Positions 42,605 to 51,157 of a stretch of 64,000 nt of DNA are shown one piece after another (position 1 is the stretch's first letter; each line of letters opens with the position of its first letter). The translations under genes and the position numbers were made by a program. The DNA is from Nonomuraea purpurea (GTDB lineage: Bacteria; Actinomycetota; Actinomycetes; Streptosporangiales; Streptosporangiaceae). Location of the stretch: NCBI RefSeq assembly GCF_042650645.1, contig NZ_JBHSBI010000021.1, forward strand, positions 1-64,000, in the 5' to 3' direction. The notes under the pieces are model-generated. The model saw only the letters and a program-made list of their open reading frames with translations, ran no database searches and was not told where the DNA came from.

Positions 42605-43428
42605 CGGTTCCTCCCCTTACGCCCCTCCAGCCGGGAGGCGAGGTATCCCAGCGGGATCGTGACGATCAGGTACGTGATGCCCGCGACCATGATGGGCGTG
42701 GCGTTGGAGTGCTGGGAGGCCAGGTCGTTGCCGAACTTGGCCAGTTCCACGTACTCGCTGGACACACCGAGGAACAGCACCAGCGAGGAGTCCTTGAGCA
42801 GGGCCACGAACTGGTTGGTGGTCGGCGGGATGACCATGCGGATGGCCTGCGGGATCACCACGGTGAACTGGGCGCGGGTGGCGGACATGCCCAGCGACCT
42901 GGCGGCCTCGATCTGCCCCTTGGGCACGGCCTGCAGTCCCGCGCGGAACACCTCCGCCTGATAGGCCGCGCCGATCGCCCCGAGCCCGAGGGCTACCTGG
43001 CCGTAGGTGCCGAAAGGCACCTCGAAGCCCGGCAGAGCCAGCGGCAGGAAGGTGATCATGACGAAGATCAGCAGCGCGGGCAGGCCACGGAAGATCTCGA
43101 TGTAGACGATCGCGATCCATCGGTAGGGCCGGATCTGCGACAGCCGCATGAGCGCGAGCACCAGCCCCGCCACGAAAGCGATGACGAATCCGCTGACCGT
43201 GTAGATGATCGTGTTCCGCAGCGCGATGGTGAACAGGTCCGGCAGCGTCTCCTGCGCCACGGCGGGCTTGGCGAAGTTCTGCGCGAGACTGCCCCAGTCG
43301 GCGTACATGAGGAGGACAGCGAGCACGACGACCAGGAGGGCATATTGGATGCCGCGGCTGATCTGCTGCTTCTTCCGGGGGCTGAGCCTGGCGCGGGCAG
43401 GCTCAGCCGTCTTCGGCTGGTCGGCCAT
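42601..43428 (-). CDS. Amino-acid ABC transporter permease
   Basis: 275 residues of the His/Glu/Gln permease family. A cytoplasmic basic N-terminus (RARLSPRKKQQISRG) precedes about five membrane segments; the EAA loop is EAARSLGMSATRAQFTVVIP and FRGLPALLIFVM is characteristic. A single permease gene suggests a homodimeric channel. It lies 3 bp after the binding-protein gene and overlaps the ATPase gene. Confidence 0.95.
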   Translation of the reverse strand: MADQPKTAEPARARLSPRKKQQISRGIQYALLVVVLAVLLMYADWGSLAQNFAKPAVAQETLPDLFTIALRNTIIYTVSGFVIAFVAGLVLALMRLSQIRPYRWIAIVYIEIFRGLPALLIFVMITFLPLALPGFEVPFGTYGQVALGLGAIGAAYQAEVFRAGLQAVPKGQIEAARSLGMSATRAQFTVVIPQAIRMVIPPTTNQFVALLKDSSLVLFLGVSSEYVELAKFGNDLASQHSNATPIMVAGITYLIVTIPLGYLASRLEGRKGRNR

Positions 43429-43431
43429 GGA

Positions 43432-44286
43432 TCAGCCCAGCTCGCCGGGCTTCTTGCCGAACCACTTGACGTAGATCTTCTCGTAGGTGCCGTCCTGCTT
43501 GGCCTTGGCGATCTCTTCGTTGATCGTCTTCAGCAGCACCGGGTCGGCGCCCTTCTTCAGGCCGAAGCCGTACTGCTCGCCGGTGTTCAGGCTGCCGATC
43601 AGCTCGAACTTCGCGGCGACGTCCGGCTTCTTCAGCCAGGTGAGCACCACGGGCAGGTCCTGGACGATCACGTCGGCCTGTCCGGCCTGCAGGGCCAGCA
43701 GTTCCTTGGCGGAGTCGGCGTACTCGGTCGGGTCGAAGCCCTGCTTCTTGACGTACTCGAGCCCCGTCGTGCTGGCCTGGGCGCCCAGCTTGAGGTTCTT
43801 GGCCTTGACGTCCTCCAGCGACTTGGCGCCCGTGCCCTTCTTGGCCAGCAGCGCCTGCGTGGCGTCGAAGTAGGGCTCGGAGAAGTCGATGTTCGCCTTG
43901 CGTTCAGGGGTGATCGTCATGCCGGCGGCGGCCAGGTCGCACTTCTTGGCCGCCATGGCGGCGCCGCTCTTGATCACCGCGAAGTCGATGTCCACGATGT
44001 TCTGGGTCACGCCCAGCTTCTTCGCGACAAGGTCGACCATGTCCACGTCGAAGCCGACGATCTTGCCGCTGGAGTCCTTGAACTGGAACGGCTCGTACGG
44101 GATGTTCGTGCAGACCGTGAGCTTGCCGGGCTGCACCAACTGGGCGCCGCCGGAGGCGGAGGTGCCGGCGCTGGTGGTGCCCGCGCCGGAGCTCGATTGA
44201 CTGCCGCACGCGGTCAGCGCGAGAGCAGTGGCCAGGGCGAGCGCGCCGACGGCGTAGCCGCGGCGGCCCTTAGGGCTGAGGGCCAT
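43432..44286 (-). CDS. Amino-acid ABC transporter substrate-binding lipoprotein
   Basis: 284 residues. Signal peptide with lipobox LTAC (Cys27), a Ser/Gly/Ala-rich linker, then a type II periplasmic-binding fold (GKLTVCTNIPYEPFQF, IVGFDVDMVDLVAKKLG, AAAGMTITPERKANIDFSEPY). The acidic-ligand pattern fits glutamate or another polar amino acid, but specificity is not proven. First gene of the importer operon. Confidence 0.94.
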   Translation of the reverse strand: MALSPKGRRGYAVGALALATALALTACGSQSSSGAGTTSAGTSASGGAQLVQPGKLTVCTNIPYEPFQFKDSSGKIVGFDVDMVDLVAKKLGVTQNIVDIDFAVIKSGAAMAAKKCDLAAAGMTITPERKANIDFSEPYFDATQALLAKKGTGAKSLEDVKAKNLKLGAQASTTGLEYVKKQGFDPTEYADSAKELLALQAGQADVIVQDLPVVLTWLKKPDVAAKFELIGSLNTGEQYGFGLKKGADPVLLKTINEEIAKAKQDGTYEKIYVKWFGKKPGELG

Positions 44287-44528
44287 GTACGGCCTCCTCG
44301 AAGTGAAATGCCATCAAACTTGCGTTTTGTGCAGTTTAGATGGGGTTTTGCCCCGCTCAGTCATCGGCCATTTAACGATGCGTCAACAGAACGGCGTCGG
44401 CGCCGACACCGAACACCATCTCACCATGTGGCACTATGGTCAGACGGGTGACCCCCGAACCCCTCTGAGGCGATCGACGAGGGGATCCTGGCAGCTACCA
44501 GAAGCCAGCCGCTCGCGCTCGTCCGCCG

Positions 44529-45755
44529 ATGGTAATTCCGCTTCCGATGACTACAGGGGTCGCTGTGGCTGCCACGCCCACGTCTGCTTCCACCGAAAAA
44601 CTCGATCTCGATCCGGCGTTCGCGCTGCACCGCGGAGGCAAGATCGAGATTCGCTCCACCGTTCCCGTCCGCGACGCGGACGACCTCTCACTCGCCTACA
44701 CGCCCGGCGTCGCCCGGGTCTGCACGGCCATCGCCGAGACGCCCTCGCTGGTCCACGACTACACCTGGGTCTCCAGAGTGGTCGCCGTGGTCTCCGACGG
44801 CACCGCGGTGCTCGGCCTCGGCGACATCGGCCCCGCCGCGGCCATGCCCGTCATGGAGGGCAAGGCGCTGCTGTTCAAAGAGTTCGCGGGCGTCGACGCC
44901 GTCCCGATCTGCCTCGACTGCACCGACGTCGACGCGCTGGTCGAGACCGTCGTCCGCCTGGCGCCGTCGTTCGGCGGCATCAACCTCGAGGACATCAGCG
45001 CGCCGCGCTGCTTCGAGGTCGAAGACCGGCTGCGCGAGCGGCTCGACATCCCCGTCTTCCACGACGACCAGCACGGCACCGCCATCGTCGTGCTGGCCGC
45101 CCTGCAGAACGCCGCCCGCCTGACCGGCCGCACGCTCGGCGACCTGCGCGCGGTCGTGGCAGGCGCGGGCGCCTCCGGCGTCGCCGTCACCCGCATCCTG
45201 CTGGAGGCCGGCATCGGCGACATCGCCGTCTCCGACTCCAAGGGCATGATCTACGAGGGCAGGGAGGGCCTCAACCCGATCAAGGAGGCCCTCGCCCGCG
45301 ACACCAACCGCGCCCGCCACACCGGCTCCACGGAGGAGGCGCTGGAGGGCGCCGAGGTGTTCGTCGGGCTGTCGGGATCGACGGTGTCCGAACAGGCCGT
45401 GGCCTCCATGGCGGACGACGCGATCGTCTTCGCCCTGTCCAACCCGACCCCCGAGGTCCACCCCGAGGTGGCCGCCAAGTACGCCGGCGTCGTGGCCACA
45501 GGGCGCTCCGACTTCCCCAACCAGATCAACAACGTCCTGGCCTTCCCCGGGGTGTTCCGCGGCGCTCTCGACGTGCGGGCCACCACGATCACCGAGAACA
45601 TGAAGGTGGCCGCGGCCAACGCGCTGTCGGGCGTCGTCGGCGCTGACCTTTCGCCCGCGTACGTCATCCCGAGCCCGTTCGACGAGCGCGTCGCGCCCGC
45701 CGTGACGGGCGCCGTTGCCGCCCAGGCGAAGGCCGACGGCGTCGCCCGGCTCTGA
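44529..45755 (+). CDS. NAD(P)-dependent malic enzyme (malate oxidoreductase, decarboxylating)
   Basis: About 400 residues, the short bacterial form. Catalytic Tyr is in LAYTPGVARVC, the Lys in MEGKALLFK, the metal site in FHDDQHGTAIV, and the Rossmann motif in VVAGAGASGVAV. It converts malate to pyruvate and CO2, linking the TCA cycle to pyruvate and reducing power. The start could also be ATG 44547 or GTG 44565; the last has the better AGGGG site. A strong terminator follows. Confidence 0.93.
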   Translation: MVIPLPMTTGVAVAATPTSASTEKLDLDPAFALHRGGKIEIRSTVPVRDADDLSLAYTPGVARVCTAIAETPSLVHDYTWVSRVVAVVSDGTAVLGLGDIGPAAAMPVMEGKALLFKEFAGVDAVPICLDCTDVDALVETVVRLAPSFGGINLEDISAPRCFEVEDRLRERLDIPVFHDDQHGTAIVVLAALQNAARLTGRTLGDLRAVVAGAGASGVAVTRILLEAGIGDIAVSDSKGMIYEGREGLNPIKEALARDTNRARHTGSTEEALEGAEVFVGLSGSTVSEQAVASMADDAIVFALSNPTPEVHPEVAAKYAGVVATGRSDFPNQINNVLAFPGVFRGALDVRATTITENMKVAAANALSGVVGADLSPAYVIPSPFDERVAPAVTGAVAAQAKADGVARL

Positions 45756-45762
45756 GCGCGCA

Positions 45763-45805
45763 AAGGGGCGGGCGGGGCCTTTCTGGCCCCGCCCGCCCCT
45801 TTTTT
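45763..45805 (+). terminator. Strong rho-independent terminator after malic enzyme
   Basis: GGGGCGGGCGGGGCC pairs perfectly with GGCCCCGCCCGCCCC across a TTTCT loop and is followed by TTTTTT. It begins 8 nt past the malic enzyme stop codon. Confidence 0.95.
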
Positions 45806-46015
45806 GCGCAGGTCAAAGCGTCTTTTCGGTTACCTGGTCCCGCCATGGGTAGCTGAGCTGCCCGTCCAGGAGTGAGGAGCGCCCGCCCGGCCCGATCTTG
45901 GGAGCGGGACGAAGTTGGGGTGACCTTTGAGAACCGCCGCAAATCCTTTACTCAAGGTGCTATAACAGTAGCTCTCTGTAAGGAATGGGCGCCGACTCCT
46001 GTGACGAGGAGAGCG

Positions 46016-47374
46016 ATGGAACGCGAGCCTAATCGACTGCTGCAGCAGCTCATCGCGGAGGCGGGTTTCTCCCATAAGGGATTGGCCAGGCGCCTCAACG
46101 ATCTGGGGGCCGCGCGCGGCACTCCGGGCTTGAAGTACGACCACAGCTCGGTCCTGCGCTGGATCGCCGGCCAGAGGCCGCGTGACCCGGTGCCGTGTCT
46201 GCTCACGGAGATCTTCGCGCTCCGGCTGGGCAGGCCGGTTTCCTCGGAAGACCTGGGAATGCCCGCGATCATCACACCCCTCGATCTCGGACAGGAGTTC
46301 ACGCACACCTGGCAGGAGGGGGTCGCGACCGTGACCGCGCTGTGGCGAGCCGATGTGGAAAGACGGAGGTTCCTGATCGACTCGGCGTTCGCGATAGGAG
46401 CAGGCTCCGTGGGAGCCGTACGCTGGCTGACGTCCCCGCCGGAGGGACGCCCGGCCGGCACCGGCACTCGACGGGTGGGGCGCGCCGACATCGCCGCCAT
46501 CCACGAGGTCACCCGCTCGTTCGGCGAGCTGGACAACCGTTTCGGCAGCGGACGGGTCCGCTCGTCCGTGGTGAAATACCTCGATACCGCCGTTTCGCCC
46601 CTGCTCAAGGACGGCTCGTACGGCGAGTCCACCGGCAGGCAGTTGGCCGCTGCGGCCGCCGAGCTGACCCGCCTGGCGGGCTGGATGGCCTACGACATGG
46701 AGCAGCACGGGCTCGCCCAGCGCTACCTCATCCAGGCCCTGCGCCTGGCCAGGGGCGCCGACGACCACACGCTGGGCGGCGAGATCCTGGCCGGCATGGC
46801 GCACCAGGCCATCTACATGGGCCAGCCGGCCCACGCGCTCGACCTGGCCAGGGCCGCCCAGCTCGCGGCCCGCCGCGCCGGCGTCAACACGTTGCTGGCC
46901 TCCGCTCACGTCCTGGAGGCCCACGCGCACGCCGGCAGGGGGGACGCCAGGGCCTGCGGGGCCTCTCTGCACGAGGCGGAGCGGTCGTTCGACGGCCGCA
47001 GTCCCGCCGACGAGCCCACGTGGCTGAGCTACTTCGACGAGGCCTACCTGTCGGCCAAGTTCGCCCACTGCTTCCGCGACCTGGGGCACGGCAAGCACGC
47101 CGTGGCCAAGGCCAGGCGCTCGCTGGACATGGACTCCCGGTTCGTCCGGGGGCGGATGTTCAACCTGTCGCTGCTGACCGCGGGGCTGCTGCAGTGCGGG
47201 GAGTTGGAGGAGGCCTGCTCGGCGGCGGCCGGCGCGTTCACGCTGGGGGCCGAGCTGCAGTCGGCCAGATCCCGGTCCTACGTCGCCGATCTGCGCAGGC
47301 GGCTGGAGCCGTACAAGAACGAGCGGCCCGTGCTCGCGCTGCGCGAGCGCGCACGGGAGCTCAGCGTGGTCTGA
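46016..47374 (+). CDS. NsdA-like regulator with helix-turn-helix and TPR-like repeats
   Basis: 452 residues from ATG 46016, preceded by GAGGAGAG. The N-terminal ~100 residues resemble an Xre-like domain (LLQQLIAEAGFSHKGLARRL, SSVLRWIAGQRPRDPVP) as in Streptomyces NsdA/NsdB, negative regulators of antibiotic production and sporulation. A hydrophobic patch around 120-140 follows, and the C-terminal half is helical with TPR-like pairs (AQRYLIQALRLARGADD, AHALDLARAAQLAARRAG). Orthology to NsdA is by resemblance only. The frame stays open upstream to 45872 without a better start. Confidence 0.75.
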   Translation: MEREPNRLLQQLIAEAGFSHKGLARRLNDLGAARGTPGLKYDHSSVLRWIAGQRPRDPVPCLLTEIFALRLGRPVSSEDLGMPAIITPLDLGQEFTHTWQEGVATVTALWRADVERRRFLIDSAFAIGAGSVGAVRWLTSPPEGRPAGTGTRRVGRADIAAIHEVTRSFGELDNRFGSGRVRSSVVKYLDTAVSPLLKDGSYGESTGRQLAAAAAELTRLAGWMAYDMEQHGLAQRYLIQALRLARGADDHTLGGEILAGMAHQAIYMGQPAHALDLARAAQLAARRAGVNTLLASAHVLEAHAHAGRGDARACGASLHEAERSFDGRSPADEPTWLSYFDEAYLSAKFAHCFRDLGHGKHAVAKARRSLDMDSRFVRGRMFNLSLLTAGLLQCGELEEACSAAAGAFTLGAELQSARSRSYVADLRRRLEPYKNERPVLALRERARELSVV

Positions 47375-47384
47375 ACGCGGAACA

Positions 47385-47418
47385 GCCCGGGACGCACGCA
47401 CTCGCGAGCGTCCCGGGC
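47385..47418. terminator. Bidirectional terminator hairpin between convergent genes
   Basis: GCCCGGGACGC (47385-47395) and GCGTCCCGGGC (47408-47418) form a perfect 11-bp stem with a 12-nt loop, between the stops of the NsdA-like gene and the convergent first pseudoprotease gene. T-runs are weak on both sides. Confidence 0.7.
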
Positions 47419-47440
47419 CGTTGTTCGCCGCAGGAGAGGG

Positions 47441-48931
47441 CTACTTGAGCATCTCGCCGTTGGGGCCGACGATCCTCTTGGTGGCCGCGAAGTTGGCCTT
47501 GTTGTACACGGCGGCCGTCTCACTGTCGAAGATGGCGGAGCTGATGTAGTCGATCCGGCCGTTGCCGTCGTTGTCGGCGAACACGCTGGTCACGCCGTTG
47601 ACGTAGCCGACGCGCTTGCTGTTGTTGTACTTCATGAGCCAGGGGCCGCCGTCGGCGCCGCCGGTCATGGAGCACTTGAGCACCTGGTGCGTCTCGACCT
47701 TGAACGTGTTGATCTGGTAGGACTTCGTGGCGGTCTTGCCGGAGCACCACTTCGGCGTCACGCCGGTGAAGGCCTTGTTGCCGTCGGGGTGCGGGTCGGC
47801 GGGGTAGCCGAAGGCCGTGACCTGCTGGCCGAGGGGCTGGTTCCAGGCGAAGCCCTGGCCGCCGACGACGTCGCCGAGACGGCCCATGTCCTTGACGAGG
47901 CCGAGGGTGTACTGCGCCTCGTAGTACTTGCGGCTGGTGCCGGGCTTGACCCACTTCTGCGTGTAGTAGCGGGTGATGGTGTAGTTGCCGGTGGTGGTCT
48001 TGGCCTTGTCACCGGGGCCGTTGTAGGCGTTGTACTCCGTCGCGGTGACCTGCTCGGTGACGGGCGCGCCGAACTTGAAGCCGTTGCCCTTGCCGGTCCT
48101 GGCCGCACCATAGGCGGTCTTGCCGACCTCGACCTTCTCCACGACGGCGCCGGGGTAGTCGGGGCCGACCTGTTCTGCGGCCTTGTCCTGGCCCTCGGAC
48201 CAGCAGTCGCCGAGGTTGAGCTGGCACTTGAGGAACTCGGCGGCGGTGATCTCCTTAGGCTTGATCCACTTGTCGCCGGTCCACTCCTTGTACTCCTTGG
48301 CCGACACGATCTTCTCACCCGCGAGGGAGAAGCCGTTGTGCACGGCCACGAAGGCGTAGTCGCCGTCGTAGTCGTCGTAGGTGTCCAGGTCGAACGTGGT
48401 GAAGGCGTAGGCGCCCGCGTACACGCCCCACGGGGCCTTGCCCTGGTAGGAGCCGGGGACGAACACCCACTTGTCGTAGACGTCGTCCTTCTTCTCGTAG
48501 ACGCAGTGGCCGGCGGTGGCGACCAGGTTGCGGTTCCTGGACTGGATGGAGGTGGCCGAGCACCAGCGGTAGTTGCCCTTGCTGTCCTGGAAGAAGACCT
48601 TGCCGATGGTCTTGGGCAGGTTGACCTGGCTGGCCTTGGCAGGCGGGCTGCCCACGCCGGTCGGAGCCGTGGAGCCCGGCTTGCCGTCGGTGACGCCGCT
48701 CTTGCTGCCGGTCGAGACGAGCTTGGGCACGGTCTTGGTGTCCAGCGTGTACTGGGTGGCCTTGCGCAGCGCGGCACCGTTGGCGTCGAGCCAGAAATAG
48801 GCGGCGCTGTAGGCCTGGGCCGGCGTGGGTAGAAGGTCGTCCGACACCCAGTTCGGATTGGCCTCGGCGGGTGCTACGAGGGCGGCGGCGGTCAGGCCGG
48901 CGGCGGCTAGGGGGATGAGCAGGCGCTTCAC
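47441..48931 (-). CDS. Secreted trypsin-fold protein with Ser-to-Asp active-site change (paralog 1)
   Basis: 496 residues from GTG 48931, with a Sec signal peptide (KRLLIPLAAAGLTAAALVAP, cut near residue 24). Propeptide-like helix at ~40-62 (YFWLDANGAALRKATQYT), a Gly/Pro/Thr linker, then an S1-type domain: WCSATSIQ, His142 in TAGHC, Asp191 in DYAFV. At the catalytic-serine site the sequence is GGADGGPW, so Asp427 replaces Ser. A ~150-residue insert (205-350) separates the two barrel halves. A DNDGNGRIDY loop near the C-terminus looks calcium-binding. Probably a non-proteolytic secreted protein; the leader differs from those of paralogs 2-4. Confidence 0.9.
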   Translation of the reverse strand: MKRLLIPLAAAGLTAAALVAPAEANPNWVSDDLLPTPAQAYSAAYFWLDANGAALRKATQYTLDTKTVPKLVSTGSKSGVTDGKPGSTAPTGVGSPPAKASQVNLPKTIGKVFFQDSKGNYRWCSATSIQSRNRNLVATAGHCVYEKKDDVYDKWVFVPGSYQGKAPWGVYAGAYAFTTFDLDTYDDYDGDYAFVAVHNGFSLAGEKIVSAKEYKEWTGDKWIKPKEITAAEFLKCQLNLGDCWSEGQDKAAEQVGPDYPGAVVEKVEVGKTAYGAARTGKGNGFKFGAPVTEQVTATEYNAYNGPGDKAKTTTGNYTITRYYTQKWVKPGTSRKYYEAQYTLGLVKDMGRLGDVVGGQGFAWNQPLGQQVTAFGYPADPHPDGNKAFTGVTPKWCSGKTATKSYQINTFKVETHQVLKCSMTGGADGGPWLMKYNNSKRVGYVNGVTSVFADNDGNGRIDYISSAIFDSETAAVYNKANFAATKRIVGPNGEMLK

Positions 48932-49022
48932 GAAAGGCTCCACAGTTGTCAAAAAGGGTGTAAAGACACTATCGACCCTTGAGTCACTCTGGTAAGGGGG
49001 ATTGCCAAATTTCACAGAAAGG

Positions 49023-49055
49023 CCGAAGGGCCCGGCAGGATGCCGGGCCCTTCGG
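49023..49055 (-). terminator. Terminator after pseudoprotease paralog 2
   Basis: Perfect 15-bp stem CCGAAGGGCCCGGCA / TGCCGGGCCCTTCGG with a 3-nt loop, ~55 nt past the stop of the gene at 49110-50669, followed on the minus strand by CCTTTCTG. Confidence 0.85.
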
Positions 49056-49109
49056 GTGATGCAAGGTGCTACCGAACGAAGACCAGGTCGTCGTTCCGAT
49101 CGCGACGAA

Positions 49110-50669
49110 CTACGGGATGAGCTTGCCGGACCACGAGGCCGCAGCGGCCTTGTAGACCGTGTTGGTCTCACCGTCGAAGTAAGGCGAGGTGATCCTGTCG
49201 TAGCGCTTGTTGTTGTCGGTGTCGGCGATGAGGCTGGTGACACCGTTAACGTAGCCAAGACGCTTGGCGTTGCTGTACTTGTACAGCCACGGCGCACCGT
49301 CGTAACCAGCGGTGACGGCGCACTTCAGCGACATCTGCTCCTCGACCTTCTTCGAGGGGATGCGGATGACGTTCTTGTCGGTCTTGCCGTAGCACCACTT
49401 CGGCGTCACACCGGTGAACGGCTTGTTGCCGTCCAGGTGCGGGCCGTAGGGGTAACCGAAGACGCGGACGTCCTTGCCGGTCGGCTGGTTGTACGCGAAG
49501 CCCTGGCCACCAACAACGTCGCCGAGGCGACCGATGCTCTTGACCTCGTTGCCAACGATGAAGGGCTCGAGCCGCACGTAACGGGCGACGCTACCCTGCT
49601 TGTACCACTTCTGCACGTAGTAGTGCGTGATGGTCCAGTTGCCCCGCGCGTCCTTCCCGACCGTCGCCGGGTAGTCCCGGGTCGGCGTGGGGAAGGGCTG
49701 GCCAGGCCTCCAGCTCGGCCTCTGCTTCTTGGCGTAAGCCTCGGCGTCGCTGGCAGTCACGTTCTCGACGACGGGCTCGCCGAACTTCTTGCCGTTCCCC
49801 TGGCCGACGCCAGCCGCGTCGTAGATACCCTTGCTGACCTCAAAACGGTCCACCACAGCGCCGGGGAAGTCCGGACCAGTGGCCTCGTCGGCCTTGCCCG
49901 GGTCCACGTCGTAGTAGTCGGTGGTCTTGGGGTCGAGCTTGCCCTTCTTGTACTCGTCCTCGGTGACCGTGACGTCCTTGACGCCCTTCTCGCCCTGGTA
50001 CGCCTTGTACGTGGCCCAGTCGACCTGCTTCGGCTTGTTGATGGTGCCGCCGATGCCGTCGTAGACCGTGACGAACGCGTAGTCGCGGTCGAAGTCCTCG
50101 TAGACGTCGAAGTCGTAGTGGGTGAAGGCCTGCTTACCCACGTAGATTCCGAACGGAGCCTTGCCCTGGTAGTAACCCGGGACGAAGACCCAGCGGGAAA
50201 CAACCTCGTCGTTGGCCGCGATGTCGTACGCGCAGTGACCGGCCGTGGCGACCAGGTTGCGGTACTGCGACTGGATCGAGGTGCCCGAGCACCAGTACAG
50301 CTTGCCGTCACGGCCCTCGAAGAACACCTTACCGGTGGTCTTCGGGTTGTTCACGTTCTGGACCTTGGAGACGGACTTCTTCTCTCCGCCGATGGGCTCG
50401 GCCTGCCCCGGCTTGGTGTCGGCGCTATAACCGCCACCGGAGGAGATCTTCGAAACTTCGAGAGCGTCGGGGTTGAACGCCACGGCGCCCTTGAGGGCCG
50501 CGTAGTCCGACTTGCTCCAGAACTCCAGCGTCTCGGCTGCCTTCGCCGCAGTGGCGGCGAGCGGGTCGGTCGAGACGGTGGTGTCGGCCTGAGCGGTGCC
50601 GGCCAGGCCGGCAGCCAGGAGACCAGTGGCCAGAACGGCGCCACCGGCCGGGAGGAGGATGCGCTTCAT
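49110..50669 (-). CDS. Secreted trypsin-fold protein with Ser-to-Asp active-site change (paralog 2)
   Basis: 519 residues from ATG 50669, preceded by AAGGAG. Signal peptide MKRILLPAGGAVLATGLLAA with AxA-type cleavage near residue 28. Triad positions: His145 (TAGHC), Asp196 (DYAFV), and Asp457 in TAGYDGAPW where a Ser is required; the second Gly of GGP is also changed to Ala. The insert domain spans ~205-380 (GPDFPGAVVDRFEVSKGIYDA, GNWTITHYYVQKWYKQGS). The C-terminal loop DTDNNKRYDR is a degenerate version of the calcium-like loop. It has its own leader and terminator, so is likely transcribed alone. Confidence 0.9.
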   Translation of the reverse strand: MKRILLPAGGAVLATGLLAAGLAGTAQADTTVSTDPLAATAAKAAETLEFWSKSDYAALKGAVAFNPDALEVSKISSGGGYSADTKPGQAEPIGGEKKSVSKVQNVNNPKTTGKVFFEGRDGKLYWCSGTSIQSQYRNLVATAGHCAYDIAANDEVVSRWVFVPGYYQGKAPFGIYVGKQAFTHYDFDVYEDFDRDYAFVTVYDGIGGTINKPKQVDWATYKAYQGEKGVKDVTVTEDEYKKGKLDPKTTDYYDVDPGKADEATGPDFPGAVVDRFEVSKGIYDAAGVGQGNGKKFGEPVVENVTASDAEAYAKKQRPSWRPGQPFPTPTRDYPATVGKDARGNWTITHYYVQKWYKQGSVARYVRLEPFIVGNEVKSIGRLGDVVGGQGFAYNQPTGKDVRVFGYPYGPHLDGNKPFTGVTPKWCYGKTDKNVIRIPSKKVEEQMSLKCAVTAGYDGAPWLYKYSNAKRLGYVNGVTSLIADTDNNKRYDRITSPYFDGETNTVYKAAAASWSGKLIP

Positions 50670-50745
50670 TAGGTAACTCCTTGCGCTGTCGTGGAACGCC
50701 TCTTGCGTCCCATGCGTCAGTAAAGGGATAGCCAGGAACATACAG
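50670..50745 (-). promoter_or_regulatory. Conserved leader/promoter of pseudoprotease paralog 2
   Basis: Read on the minus strand this ~75-nt segment, from a TATGTT -10-like hexamer (50737-50742) to the start codon, is nearly the same as the segment before paralog 3 (52691-52766): TATGTTCCTGGC, CCCTTTACTGACGCATGGG, ACGCAAGA, CCACGACAG, GCAAGGAG. Paralog 4 has a weaker version. It implies common control, or a recent duplication that included the promoter. Confidence 0.65.
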
Positions 50746-51081
50746 TGTCGATCTTGAAAATCGGAAGCCGCTTTGAAAGGAAAAGATGCGACAAGTCGAC
50801 CGTGATCGTTCTGTGATGTTTAAACGGCTGAAGCGCAGGAAGTTAGCGAAGCTCGCGTTGCCGACATTTGCCCTGATCAACATGAGCGGCGTTGCCGGCG
50901 TGTCTGGCGGGGCGGCGCCCTCCTCGTGATCCGGTCGGCTGACTCGATGTGACGCAGATCACATCGACTTGATGGCACCGTCTGGGTGCCTCATACGTCC
51001 AAGGGCCCGTCACTTTCGGGCCTCCAGGCCCGATTGCACGCATCCCGGGGCCGGGAAGGCCCCTTGCGGGCCGGAAAACAG
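50746..51081. other. Intergenic region between pseudoprotease paralogs 2 and 3
   Basis: About 335 bp with no convincing gene. It contains AT-richer sequence upstream of the paralog 2 promoter and short GC-rich inverted repeats near 51001-51060 (GGGCCCGTCACTTTCGGGCC). The right part abuts the terminator of paralog 3. Confidence 0.45.
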
Positions 51082-51110
51082 AAAGGGCCCGGCTGGATGC
51101 CGAGCCCTTT
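51082..51110 (-). terminator. Terminator after pseudoprotease paralog 3
   Basis: AAAGGGCCCGGC (51082-51093) pairs with GCCGAGCCCTTT (51099-51110), one mismatch, 5-nt loop. On the minus strand it is followed by CTGTTTTCC. It resembles the terminator of paralog 2, consistent with duplication of whole units. Confidence 0.8.
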
Positions 51111-51157
51111 CCTTACGCCGGTGTGCGAACGATCTAGGACCGGTCGCTAGCCGTCAT

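Noticed and set aside
42709..44451. 580-codon plus-strand frame opposite the amino-acid importer
   Set aside because: Composition is Leu/Asp/Gly/Gln-rich with no motif, while the minus strand has an intact permease and binding protein.
47687..48832. Plus-strand frames opposite the secreted paralogs
   Set aside because: Val/Leu/Gly-rich shadows recurring opposite each paralog because the paralogs are similar; not a real repeat gene family.
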